From contig JAAONU010000016.1 in assembly GCA_012932295.1 (NCBI GenBank), positions 16,211,530 to 16,275,529 of the forward strand: a DNA stretch of 64,000 nt. Reading direction: 5' to 3'. How positions within the stretch are numbered: the first letter of the stretch is position 1; every line of letters begins with the position of its first letter. Shown one piece after another: positions 21,616 to 33,577 of this stretch. A model generated the notes under the pieces. That model was not told where the DNA came from. It saw only the letters and a program-made list of their open reading frames with translations, and made no database searches. This DNA is from Cyclina sinensis. Its lineage: Eukaryota > Mollusca > Bivalvia > Venerida > Veneridae. The translations under genes were made by a program, and so were the position numbers.

Positions 21616-24254
21616 ACAAGAGGGCCATGATTGCCCTGGATCGCTCACCCGAGTACTTTGGCTGTAGGTTTGCTATTAAGCAGTATTTTATTTTTTAACT
21701 GAAAATATATAAGTGCCTACAAACCAAATATGTAAAATATCAGTCAATAAATAAAGGCTCTATGACAGAAAGTAGAAATATCTATTATAAGCTATGGTGA
21801 CCTTGACCTTGACCCAGTGACCTCAAACCCTTCCCATGGGTAGAGGTCCATTCAAGGAACCTATATACTGAATATCAAAGATATTCATTTATAAATGAAG
21901 GCTTTATGAGGTACAGTAGATAAATCTATTTTTAGCCTTTAACCTAATCTAATAATTTGAAAAAGCTTGATAAAGCTTGCTTCATGCCAAATTTTAAAAT
22001 TCTAGGCCTTGTGGTTTCAGACAAGAAGATTTTTAAAGATTTCATTTTTTACATACTAAGGGCCCCCAGATCAGGGCCAATTTTGACCCCACGGCCAACA
22101 TATAAACAATACTGGTAAAGGTTCTCTACACAATACTCCACACAAAATATCTAAGGTCTCGTCCTATTAGTTTTGGAGAAAAATGATTGTTCATGTTTTT
22201 CCTATATAACTTTATGTAAATCAAGAGAACCCTGGGGCGTGGCCAATTTTGACCCAGGAGACATAATTTGAACAAACTTGGTAGACATCCACTAGACAAT
22301 GCTACATACCAAATATCTAAGCTGTACGCATTGTGGTTTAAGAGAAGAAGATTTTTAAAGATTTCCTTTTTTACATATTAAGGGCTTCCAGATCAGGGCC
22401 AATTTTGATCCCACGGCCAACATATAAACAATACTGGTAAAGGTTCTGTACACAATACTCCACACAAAATATCTGAGGTCTAGTCCTATTAGTTTCGGAG
22501 AAAAATGACTTTTAATGTTTTTCCTATATAGCTATAGGTTAATCAAGAGAACCCTGGGGCGTGGCCATTTTTGATCCAGGGAACATAATTTGAACAAACT
22601 TGGTAGACATCCACTAGACAATGCTACATACCAAATATCTAAGCTGTAGGCATTGCGGTTTCCAGTAAGAAGATTTTTAAAGATTTCCTTTTTTACATAT
22701 TAAGGCCCCCGGGGCGGGGACAATTTTGACCCCACGGCCAACATATAAATAATACTGGTAAAGGTTCTCTACACAATACGCCACACAAAATATTTAAGGT
22801 CTAGTCCTATTAGTTTCGGAGAAAAATGACTTTTAATGTTTTTCCTATATAACTTTATGTAAACCAAGAGTACAATGGGGCGTGGCAAATTTTGAACAAG
22901 GGGACATAATTTGAACAAATTTGGTAGACATCCACTAGACAATGCTACATGCCAAATATCAAAGCTGTAGGCATTGTGGTTTCTAAGAAGAAGATTTTTA
23001 AAGATTGCCTTTTTTACATATTAAGGGCCCCCGGGGCGGAACCAATTTTGACCCTACGGCCAACATATAAACAATACTGGTAAAGGTTCTCTACACAATA
23101 CTCCACACCAAATATGTAAGGTCTAGTCCTATTAATTTTGGAGAAAAATGATTTTTCATGTTTTTCCTTTATAACTATATGTAAACCAAGAGAACCCTGG
23201 GGCGTGGCCCATTTTGACCCAGGGGACATAATTTGAACAAACTTGGTAGACATCCACTAGACAATGCTACATACCAAATATCTAAGCTGTATGCATTGTG
23301 GTTTCTGAGAAGAAGATTTTTAAAGATTGCCATTTTTACATATTAAAAGCCCCCAGATCAGGGCCAATTTTGACCCCAGGGCCAACATATAAACAATACT
23401 GGTAAAGGTTCTCTACACAATACTCCACACAAAATATTTAAGGTCTAATCCTATTAGTTTTGGAGAAAAATGATTTTTCATGTTTTTCGTATATAACTAT
23501 ATGTAAACCAAGAGAACCCTGGGGAGTGGCCATTTTTGATCCAGGGGACATAATTTGAACAAACTTGGTAGACATCCACTAGACAATCCTACATACCAAA
23601 TATCTAAGCTGTACGCATTGTTGTTTCAGAGAAGAAGATTTTTAAAGATTTCCTTTTTACATATTAAGGGCCCCCGGGGCGGGGACAATTTTGACCCCAT
23701 GGCTAACATATAAACAATACTGGTAAAGGTTCTGTACACAATACTCCACACAAAATATCTGAGATCTAGACCTATTAGTTTCGGAGAAAAATGACTTTTA
23801 ATGTTTTTCCTATATAGCTATATGTAAATCAAGAGAACCCTGGGGCGTGGCCATTTTTGATCCAGGAAACATAATTTGAACAAACTTGGTAGACATCCAC
23901 TAAACAATGCTACATACTAAATATCTAAGCTGTAGGCATTGAGGTTTCCAGTAAGAAGATTTTTAAAGATTTCCTTTTTTACATATTAAGGGCCCCCCGG
24001 GGCGGGGACAATTTTGACCCCACGGCCATCATATAAACAATACTGGTAAAGGTTCTCTACACAATACTCCACACAAAATATCAAAGGTCTAGTCCTATTA
24101 GTTTGGAAGAAAAATGACTTTTAATGTTTTTCCTATATAACTTTATGTAAACAAAGAGTACAATGGGGCGTGGCAAATTTTGACCCAGGGGACATAATTT
24201 GAACAAACTTGGTAGACATCCACTAGACAATGCTACATACCAAATATCAAAGCT
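21616..24254 (+). mobile_element. Hairpin-ended tandem-repeat element, copy B (3' truncated)
   Basis: It starts ACAAGAGGGCCATGATTGCCC then GCTCACCCGAGTA, and its first 200 bp match copy A (7441). It then holds about seven pairs of units of about 330 bp, alternating GAAGATTTTTAAAGATTTCC and GGAGAAAAATGACTTTTAATG halves, each with GAACAAACTTGGTAGACATC. The array stops abruptly at about 24254 without the usual GGTGAGCT end. Confidence 0.75.
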
Positions 24255-25250
24255 CAGTCTTAACGAATAACTTTTTGAAGCACTGGACATTCGGACCAGC
24301 CAAGGCAATAATCTGACCTGAATAATAGCTGTGAACAATGCTATAAGGATAAACAAATCAATAAGACTATGTTTAGAAGTAGAAATTGTCACCACAATGT
24401 TAAAAATAATATTAATTATACAATGTACTTTGAACTTGATTCATAGCCTAACAATAGTATTGTTTAGTGAAAATAATAGTATTCAAGGCTTTTTGCCACT
24501 TCTACGCCGTTTACAGGCGTCTTCCCCTTAGGAAAATTCCTTAAAATCAAAGTTTTCCCCTAAAATTCAATTTACATCAAGTTTTTCCTTTCCCGTTAGG
24601 AAAAAAACTACATTAAATTTCCCCAAATTTAAGGGAAGGGCACATTCCCCAACCTGTGAAAAAAGCTCTGGTATAATTGATTCATTTGTACAGGACACTG
24701 TCAGTTCAGTTAAACTTTTTACCAGATTTTTATCTCAACTTTTTTCCCAACTTCTGAAAATATATACATGTCACCATTGATTACCCCTGGTATATATTCC
24801 GTACGACTACATTATGTACCATGGTTGATAAATCAGTGTAATGGAATGGATCGGATGTCACTTTCCGAAAATGTATACATGCATGTCACTTTCCGAAAAT
24901 GAATACATGCCTGTAAAAAAAGAAAAAAACAGGAAACCGAAACAGAGTTATTTCATGAAACAGAATAATGAAAATAAGGTGTTACTTTCGGCTGGCTTTT
25001 TTCTCTTTACACCAGTAATAGCCTGGTCAATAATTAAAATAAAATATCATATTTATTGCGAAAACTGGAAAGGGAGATTATAGCCTGAGCAATGTTATGT
25101 GTAAACTAAGCGTTATGTTGTAGTTGGGGTTAACGAATCGCTGTTCTATAGAAGAATGCATTTTTAAGAAGCAATTTCATTTTATTTTCAAAAAGACTAC
25201 TTTTTCCTTGTTTCTCAACCTTGTTTACTGTATTAAGTAAAAACAAGAGC
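24255..25250. other. Non-coding stretch, no clear family
   Basis: Contains Pro/Lys-like CCCC/TTTT alternation near 24500-24650 (TTTTCCCC, TAGGAAAA) that looks like a decayed repeat. No gene is seen. Confidence 0.4.
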
Positions 25251-25254
25251 CATG

Positions 25255-26645
25255 TTACACATGGTTAATCCCCCCGCCAGGAAGAAGCTACCTGAGGGTT
25301 GTACTTTCAAACACTCAATGTAATAATGTTTGAAGAAAATCCCACAAAAAATTGGCAAGGTAGAGTTGTTGTTCTTGCAAACTGCACTTCCTACCAATGT
25401 GCTATGTCAGTGTATTAAGTTGAAGAAAATCGCTCAAGCACTTTTGGAGTTATGCTTCGGACAAAGTTTTTCAATTAAATCTGATAAAGGGGAATAATTC
25501 TAAAAGTAGGCAAGGTAGAGTTATTATTCTTTCACACTGCACCTCCTCCAAATGTGCTCTTTCAGTATATGAAGTTTGAAGAAAATCACTCAAGTACTTT
25601 TGAAGTTATGCTCCGGACAAAACTGGAACGGACGGACGCACGGACGGACAGAGACCATTTCTAATATCCCCTCCGCCTTTGGCGGGGGAATAACAAGTTC
25701 AAGAATTCAAGAATTAGATATACATGTATATGCTGGGATTTTTAAAATGTAAACAAGTAAATCCGATAAAGGGGAATAACTCTAAAAAATAGGCAAAGTA
25801 GAGTTATTGGACTTGCACACTGCACTACCTACCAATGTGCTCTGTCAGTGTATGAAATTTGAATAAAATCCCTCAAGTACTTTTGGAGTTATGTTCCGGA
25901 CAAAATTTATCAAATAATTCTGATAAAGGGGAGTAACTCTAAAAATAGGCAAGGTAGAGTTATTGTTTTTGCACACTGCACTACCTACCAATGTGCTCTG
26001 TCAGTGTATGAAGTTTGAACAAAATCCCTCAAGTAGTTTTGGAGTTATGCTCCGGACAAAATTTATCAAGTAATTCTGATAAATGGGGAATACTCTAAAA
26101 ATAGGCAAGGTAGAGTTATTGTTCTTTCACACTGCACTCCCTACCAATGTGCTCTGTCTGTGTATGAAGTTTGAATAAAATCCCTCAAGTAGTTTTGGAG
26201 TTATGCTCCGGACAAAATTTATCTAGTTATTCTGATAAAGGGGAGTTACTCTAAAAATAGGCAAGGTAGAGTTACTGGACTTGCACACTGCACTACCTAC
26301 CAATGTGCTCTGTCAGTGTATGAAGTTTGAATAAAATCCCTCTGGCAGTTTTGGAGTTATGCTGCGGACAAAATTTATCAAGTAAATTTGATAAAGCGGA
26401 ATAACTCTAAAAAAAGGCAAGGTAGAGTTATTGCACTTTTACATTGCACTACCTACCAATGTGCTCTGTCAGTGTATGAAGTTTGAATAAAATCCCTCAA
26501 GCAGTTTTGGAGTTATGCTCCGGACAAAATTGTTTCGGACGGACGCACGGACGCACAGATGCACGGACGCACGGGCACACGGACGCACAGACGGACGAAG
26601 GGCATTTCTAATATCCCCTCCGCCTTTGGCGGGGGGATAAAAAAG
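25255..26645. repeat. Tandem element with GGCGGGGG hairpin ends
   Basis: Units of about 160 bp (CTCTAAAAATAGGCAAGGTAGA, CTACCAATGTGCTCTGTCAGTG, TTTTGGAGTTATGCTCCGGAC). Two units end in a GGACGGACGCACGG run followed by ATCCCCTCCGCC-TTT-GGCGGGGGAAT (25664-25695 and 26611-26642), a stem-loop that marks an element terminus. The left edge also has CCCCGCCAGG. Confidence 0.75.
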
Positions 26646-26754
26646 CAGCACCAATATTCACTGGACAGTCGGACTACTGATTTGTAATTTTTTACTGGAC
26701 CGTCAGCCATTTTGGTGGACTGCGCCTTCGGTTCGGCGTCTAAATTCGAAGACT

Positions 26755-27145
26755 GAAGCTGTAGGCATTGTGGTTTCTGAGAAGAAGGTTTTTAAAGATT
26801 TCCTTTTGTACATATTAAGGGCTCCTGTTGCGGGGACAATTTTGACCCCACGGCCAACGTATAAACAATACTGGTAAAGGTTCTCTACACAATACTCCAC
26901 ACAAAAATGTAAGGTCTAGTCCTATTAGTTTTGGAGAAAAATGACTTTTAATGTTTTTCCTATATAACTATATGTAAACCAAGAGAACCCTGGGGCGTAG
27001 CCAATTTTGACCCAGGGGACATAATTTGAACAAACTTGGTAGACATCCACTAGACAATGCTACATACCAAATATCTAAGCTGTACGCATTGTGGTTTAAG
27101 AGAAGAAGATTTTTAAAGACTTCCTATATAAGTCTATGTGAGCGT
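26755..27145 (+). repeat. Fragment of the copy-B tandem unit
   Basis: It repeats GCTGTAGGCATTGTGGTTTC, CACGGCCAAC, TCCTATTAGTTTTGGAG and CAAACTTGGTAGACATCC from the 21616-24254 array. Confidence 0.8.
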
Positions 27146-27690
27146 AGCGTAATTGGTGGGGACCCGAAACTTTCCAAATAGATCCCTGGATATTCAAACG
27201 TGCACGGTATACTGAATTTCTTCTCCTGGACAGACTCGATTGTGTCCAACAGATTTCGCAGGAAGTTATATGCAACGTTTTAATAGCGTTCCATGATGCT
27301 CATGGGCCATTATTCGGGTCAAAACGGCTCAATTTACAAACGACCCAAGTCAAACCGGTCCGAGTCAAAACGGCCCACAAATTAATCAATACTAATAATA
27401 CTATGGACAAGTTTAAGAGCATAGTTACCGTTCCAGGTTGTATGTTTCACTGTTGTATGCATCTGTTTATCTACTTTGAAATAATTCTAAAAATAAAATT
27501 TACGCTTGCCTAGTACGAATTACGGAACTTCACTTACTTCTGTATGCGTTGTTCCAAATGAGATAAGAATATAATTACGGAATTTAAACTGACTGTCATT
27601 TATATATATTTTATAAGAAGAGTGCGTTAATGAGATAGCTTGTAAATGTAAGTAAAATATATTTATAAACGTTAAAAAGAAATACGCAGT
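27146..27690. other. Non-coding stretch with short inverted CAAAACGG motifs
   Basis: At 27313-27372 a few spaced copies of GTCAAAACGG/GTCAAACCGG alternate with complementary-looking GACCC motifs. No gene is seen. Confidence 0.4.
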
Positions 27691-27691
27691 T

Positions 27692-28690
27692 ATTATCCAC
27701 CACCGAAGACGGAGGGATATACATTTTGCATTGTCCGTCCGGATGTTCGTCTGTCCGTCATACTTGACTGGAACATAACTCTAAAACTATTTAAGTTATT
27801 AACCGAAAACTTCATTTATGGTTTAATCTCATTGAGTAGAATTACAGTGCATAGAAGCTGAAAGTCCTCACTGTATATTTTTAGTTATTCCCCTTTGCTA
27901 TTTTTCCTTCTTTAAGTTATATACCTAAAATTTCATTTGTGGCTTCGTCTCATTGAGTAGAAGTGCAGTGCATCGGAACTGTAACTTTTGTAAATAATTT
28001 CTGAGTTATTCCCTTTTGCTATTTTTCCCATTTAATTTTTCTTTGAACCGTAACTCTAAAACTATTTGAGGTATCAAAATTAAACTTCAAAGGTGTATAG
28101 ATGTCAATAGGGAGTCATGCAGTGCATAGGAACTGTAACTCTCCACAATAATTTGAGTTGTGAATTTTTATTACTTAATTTTGTTGCAAAATAACTCAAA
28201 AAGTTTTCAAAGTAACAACATGAAACTTCATAGGTGAGGAGAAGAGGGATATAGATTTGGCATGGTCCGTTGGCTGTTTGTTCGTCCGAATGTCCGACTA
28301 TCACACTCTTTACTTGGAACATAACTAAAAAAACTATTAAAGTTATAAACCTCAAACTTTGTATGTAGTTATATCTCGTTGGGTAAAAGCGTTGTACATA
28401 TGAACTGAAACGCTTCACTCCATATCTTTAGAGTTACTCCTTTTTTGTTATTTTTAATTTTTGATTGGACCATAACTCAGGAAGTATTTGAGGTACAAAA
28501 TTAAACTTCATAGGTGCATAGATGTCATTCAGCAGCCATGCTGTGCATAGAAACTTAACTCTGCACTTGTTCTTCAATTTTTATGGGCATTATTCATTAA
28601 GATATCAAATTGATTTGTCACTCGAATTCCAAAGTGTAAACATAAAAACCCCATTTCAGTTATTTGTATTATTGGGCGGGGGATATCAAT
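27692..28690. repeat. Tandem element with CCACCACCGAAGACGGAGGG hairpin head
   Basis: The head TATCCACCACCGAAGACGGAGGGATA (27696-27721) can fold back on itself and is followed by GTCCGTCCGGATGTTCGTC and then two to three units of about 220-250 bp, each with CATAACTCTAAAACTATT or a variant, and a second GTCCGTTGGCTGTTTGTTCGTC near 28265. The end is not sharply defined. Confidence 0.65.
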
Positions 28691-29689
28691 TCAACGAATT
28701 TGCTTGTTTCAATGAATGAATGAAGCATGTAATGAAGCATGAAGCATGGATTTATGTCTTGTTTAATTGATTCTGCAAACAATGAATAGATACTTGTCCT
28801 ACAGACAATATCATTTGTTTTTTTGTTGTTGTTTTGTTTTTGTTTTATATGTTTTTTTGTTTTTGTTTTTTTTTGTTTTTCTTATATAAATGCGTCGTTT
28901 TGACCCTGATTTGTTGCCCGGGTTCATGTCAACTTGCCTTTTACTATGTTCCTAATTTCATACGTTTCAAGGCTCATGGTAAACATAAGATACTCGAGAA
29001 CTTCAGCAACATAAAACCGAATAAGTTGAAACTTGCGAGGTTTGTTCAACAAAACCGTTTACCTCTTTCTGACAATACAGATGAGTATAATTTGTTTTTG
29101 ACCATATTGGTTTAATCATAACACTACACTTAAGGAACGACATAGCCGGCATTTAATACAAGCCTGAAACTTTTGCTGATGTCAACTTTCGATTTAAAAG
29201 TTTGAAGCAGTTATTGTGATAGACATTTTTCGCTTTTAAATAACAAATTGTCTAAACTAGTGATTTGTTCTATTTGTGTATTTTTATATTTTTATTACAT
29301 AGGATTTGTAACCATTCTGTTTTATGGAATTTGTTATTTCTACTTTCGTTTTCATCATCTACTGATCTAGCCTTAAAATTTGAAAATATTTAGGTTTTGC
29401 AAGGGGTAATCCTTATTCTGCGCCTGCGGCCTGTATAAAGCTTTCCAAAGATTGCAGCTTATCATGTAATCTGCAAATAGCGAAAACAGAACTTACTTGC
29501 TTTCGAAGCATTTGAAAGCAATACATACAGTACATTTCTTTATTAAACCTTGGGGAGTGTCGGCAGTTGTAATAACACTGACCAGTAAAGTGGTGGAGGC
29601 TTATGGTTGGTACGAATTAGACATGAGGTAGACTCCAATAACATCCCACAATCAACACTCGCTGTGTGTGAGTACTGGCTGGAACCAAA
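28691..29689. other. Non-coding stretch
   Basis: A T-rich tract with TTTTTGTT repeats at about 28817-28880; 28930-29110 holds an open frame with no recognised family. Otherwise nothing is seen. Confidence 0.4.
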
Positions 29690-30007
29690 GCAGGGTTAAT
29701 TGATTCAAAGCATCAATGTCAAGCAGTGTAACAAACATGATAAAGGAACTAAAATGGTCAACTTTAGAACAAAGGCGAAACCATGCCAGCCTGGTCATGC
29801 TACACAAGATAAAAACAAACAGGTCAATGTCGATCACAATCGCCTTACAAACACAAAAAACAGCAAATTCCTCATCCCACAATCAAAGACACAACATCAC
29901 ATGAACTCTTTCTTCCCAAGGACTATAAGACTCTGGAACGAATTACCGACCGAGATTAAGGCTTCCCCATCTGTGCCAGCTTTTATTAGTGGACTAAACA
30001 TGTTTTT
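29690..30007 (+). pseudogene. LINE reverse-transcriptase 3' end, frameshifted
   Basis: One frame reads SVTNMIKELKWSTLEQRR then HASLVMLHKIKTN; after a frameshift near 29830-29850 another reads MNSFFPRTIRLWNELPTEI. Both strings are typical of the C-terminal end of non-LTR retrotransposon ORF2 proteins (CR1/jockey-like). The frame runs straight into the tandem element at 30008, which has replaced its end. Confidence 0.75.
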
Positions 30008-31180
30008 AGCTCACCTGTCACGTAGTGACAGAGTGAGCTTTTCTGATCACCTTTTGTCCGTCATCCGTCCGTCCGTCCGTTAACAATTAGTTTGTTAACA
30101 CTCTAGTGGTCACATTTTTGCCTGAATTGTCATGAAACTTGGTCAGGATGTTTGTCTCATTAATATCTCGGAAAGTTCGAACATGAGTTATCAGGGTTGG
30201 AAAACTAGGTCACAGAGCCCAAATATAGAAAAACCTTGTTAACACTCTAGAGGCTACTTTTTCAGTCCAAATATCCTGGAAATTTGTCAGAAAGGTTCTA
30301 TTGATGGTTTCTAGATGGGTCATCTGGGTTCAAAAACTAGGTCATGGAGCCCAAAAATAGAAAAAATCTTGTTAACACTCTAGAGGTTACATTTTCAGCC
30401 CAAATAATCTGGAAATTTGTCAGAAAGGTTGCTTTGATGATTTCTAGGTCAAGTTGAAATATGGGTCATCTAGGGTCAAAAACTAAGTCACAGAGCCCAA
30501 ATATTGAAATACCTTGTTTACACTCTAAAGGTAACATTTTTACACCAAATAATCTGGGAATTTGTCGGGAAGGTTGCTTCTATAAATTTTAGCTTAAGTT
30601 CGAATATGGGTCATCTGGGTTCAAAAACTAGGTTACATAGCCAAAAAATAGAAACATCTTGTTAACACTCTAGAGGTTACATTTTCAGCCCAAATAATCT
30701 GGAAATTTGTCAGAAAGGTTGCCTTGAGGATTTCTAGATCAAGTTCGAATATGGGTCATCTGGGGTCACAAACTAGGTCACAGAGTCCAAATATAGAAAA
30801 ACCTTGTTAACATTCTAAAGGTAGCATTTTCCGTACAAATAACTAGAAATTTGTCAGAAAGGTTCTATCGATGATTTCTAGCTCAATTTTGAATATAGGT
30901 TTTCTGGGGTCAAAAACTAAATCACAGAGCCCGAAAGTAGAAAAACCTTTTTAATGCTCTAGAGGTTACATTTTTAGTCCAAATGTCCTTGAAATTTGTC
31001 AGAAAGGTTGTTTCAAGGAATTCTGGCTCAAATTTGGATATGGGTCATCTGGGATTAAAAACTAGGTCACATGGTCAAAATATGTAAAAAACTTTTTAAC
31101 ACCCCAGAGGTTACATTTTCAGTCCAAATATCCTGGAGATTTGTCAGACAGGTTTTTTTGATGATTTCTAGCTCAGGTTT
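30008..31180 (-). mobile_element. AGCTCACCTG-ended tandem element, partial copy
   Basis: Starts AGCTCACCTGTCACGTAGTG, then GTGAGCTTTTCTGATCACC, a GTCCGTCC run, and about eight units of about 145 bp (TTGTTAACACTCTAGAGG, CTGGAAATTTGTCAGAAAGG, GGGTCATCTGGGGTC). It lacks the GGGCCATCATGGCCC terminus and so is truncated. The strand is set relative to copies A and B. Confidence 0.75.
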
Positions 31181-31750
31181 TTTCTCTATTTTTTTTCTTA
31201 CTTTTAAGATACACTGTATGTATTTGGTCTTTTCCCGATTTTTACGAGTATTTTAAAATAATGACGTTCCTGTATATAAGACAAGTTTAAAACATTCTTC
31301 ACCGCTGTCTACGAAGAGTATCTTTTTTACATCCCCAGTGGAGGGCCATTCTGTGTTATGATACTGCCAACGTTCGTCTTTTTGAGAGCTCATTGATAAA
31401 AGAACTTTTTTAATCCAACAAAAATTCTTCCTTTGCTGAGTGCTTCAAGCATTTTACATTAGTGTATTTGAAAGACAAATGTCTGTGAAAATCGAAGAAG
31501 TTATGTTTATGTGGCTTCAATGGATTACTTCCAGCGAACACCTTTTGGATACCACACAAAGACTCTTTGGGCTGTTCATTTCACATAAAGTTTATTTTCA
31601 ATATGACTGTAAATATTATAATCTTGGACTTGAGAGTGACCTGGGGTTAAGAAAATTTTGTTTATTGGTCTGAGTAACATTTTTGTTTTCCTTTATCAAA
31701 GTTTTCAAAGCAAATGTCATAACAGTTTTCATGACCTACTTTCTGTTTTT
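31181..31750. other. Spacer between two copies of the same element
   Basis: T-rich at 31180-31205. A 77-codon open frame near 31440 has no recognised features. Confidence 0.4.
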
Positions 31751-32893
31751 AGCTCACCTGTCAAGTAGTGACAGAGTGAGCTTTTCTGATCACCTTTTGT
31801 CCGTCGTCCGTCCGTCCGTCTGTCCACAATTAGTTTGGTAACACTCTAGTGATCACATTTTTTCCTCAATTGTCATGAAACTTGGTCAGGATGTTTGTCT
31901 CATTAATATCTCGGACGAGTTCAAACATGGGTTATCAGGGTTGGAAAACTAGGTCACAGAGCCCAAATATAGAAAAACCTTGTTAACACTCTAGAGGCAA
32001 CTTTTTCAGTCCAAATATCCTGGAAATTTGTCAGAAAGGTTCTATCGATGATTTGTAGCTCAAGTTCAAATATGGGTCATCTGGGTTCAAAAACTAGGTC
32101 ACAGAGCCCAAAAATAGAAAAATCTTGTTAACACTCTAGAGGTTTCATTTTCAGCCCAAATAATCATGAAATTTCGCAGAAAGGTTGCTTTGACGATTTC
32201 TAGGTCAAGTTCAAATAGGGTCATCTTAGGTCAAAAACTAGGTCACTGAGCCCAAATATGGAAAAACCTTGTTAACACTCTAGAGGTATTATTTTAATTC
32301 CAAATAACCTTGAAATTTGTCAGAAAGTTTAATTCTACGGTTTCTAGCTCAAGTTTGAATATGGGTCATATGTAGTCAAAACATCTGGTCACAGAGCCCA
32401 AATATCGAAAAAAACTTTGTAAACACTCTAGAGGCTACATTTTAAGTCCAAATGTCCTGGAAATTTGTCAGAAAGGTTGTTTTGATGATTTGTAGCTCAA
32501 GTTTGGATATGGGTTATCTGGGGTCAAAAACTAGGTCACAGAGCCTAAATAACGAAAAACCTTGTTAACACTCTAAAGGCTACTTTTTCAGTCCAAATAT
32601 CCTGGAAATTTGTCAGAGAGATTGTTTCGATAATTTCTAGCTTAAGTTCGAATATGGGACATCTAGGTTAAAAAACAAGGTCATAGGGCCCAAATATGGA
32701 AAAACCTTGTTAACACTCTAGAGGTAACATTTTCAGTAAAAATAACCTTGAAATTTGTCAAAGAGATTGTTTCAATAATTTCTAGGTCAGGTTCGAATAT
32801 GGGTCGTCTGGGGTCAATTAACCAGGTCCATAGCAACTTTGTTAAAAGCGTCATACTCAGGTGAGCGATACAGGGCCATCATGGCCCTCTTGT
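31751..32893 (-). mobile_element. AGCTCACCTG-ended tandem element, complete copy
   Basis: Complete from AGCTCACCTGTCAAGTAGTG to CTCAGGTGAGCGATACAGGG and the hairpin CAGGGCCATCATGGCCCTC (32871-32889), ending CTTGT. The core is about seven units of about 145 bp as in the neighbour at 30008. It is the best reference copy of the family in this window. Confidence 0.85.
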
Positions 32894-33124
32894 ATAGATT
32901 TTAAGTATTTAAAATAAATGTTTCAGTAAGATCTTCAGTTTAATCTTGTTTTCTTTGTCATTATCTTTTATAATTTTAACGTTCCTGACTTGCGCCTGCC
33001 TAGTATAGTCAGTATTGGCAGTAATAAGTTGGAAGTTGAAACAGGTTGCAGTAACATTTCCCACCAGATATGAGACAAATAAGTTGAAACTGCATGTAAT
33101 TACAATTTGTGCACATTTTTTCAG
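32894..33124. other. Upstream flank of the plus-strand macro gene
   Basis: Ends with the strong acceptor ACATTTTTTCAG, which implies a further upstream exon not identified here. Confidence 0.4.
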
Positions 33125-33577
33125 GGTAAAGCAATCTTTGATGGACATTCCACTTCTCGACATGTGGACATATCCAGCAGGTGCCTTTTTGATAAGTAGT
33201 CTTCATTTTGTGAGCTTATAGTTAAAATGACATAATTCATTAGACATAGGCAAATGGTTTAAATGACATAATTCATTAGACATAGGTCAAATGGTTTCTT
33301 GCAAATGATACAACGACTAGCTGTGAAAATGTTTTTATAACATGATTAAGCACTTTTCATGTACCTTCAAGTCCAAGGCATAGAAAAGCTAAGAAAACAT
33401 TGATGTTTGTCAATGTTTTAATAGGCATACAAAAATTTATATTCAGTAAAGAATAATAAATATTTTCTTAGGATTTTTATACAGATATTAAATATGTTTT
33501 TTGTATGTTTTGCCATAGGGAATGGAAAAGATGGAACCAAGACTACAAAAGGTTCAAAAGACATTACAGGTCACAAA
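33125..33577 (+). CDS. Candidate N-terminal exons 1-2
   Basis: Exon 33125-33180 (acceptor TTTTTTCAG, donor CAG|GTGCCT) and 33519-33577 (acceptor CCATAG, donor AAA|GTAAGT) join in a frame that reads MDIPLLDMWTYPAG then NGKDGTKTTKGSKD. The second exon and the next one (KPHGGGQSKNVRMQ) form a flexible basic, Gly-rich linker before the KH-like region. Evidence is splice sites and phase only; there is no domain. Confidence 0.5.

Noticed and set aside
26469..26710. Arg/Pro-rich open frames
   Set aside because: Translations of the GGACGGACGCACGG run of a tandem element.
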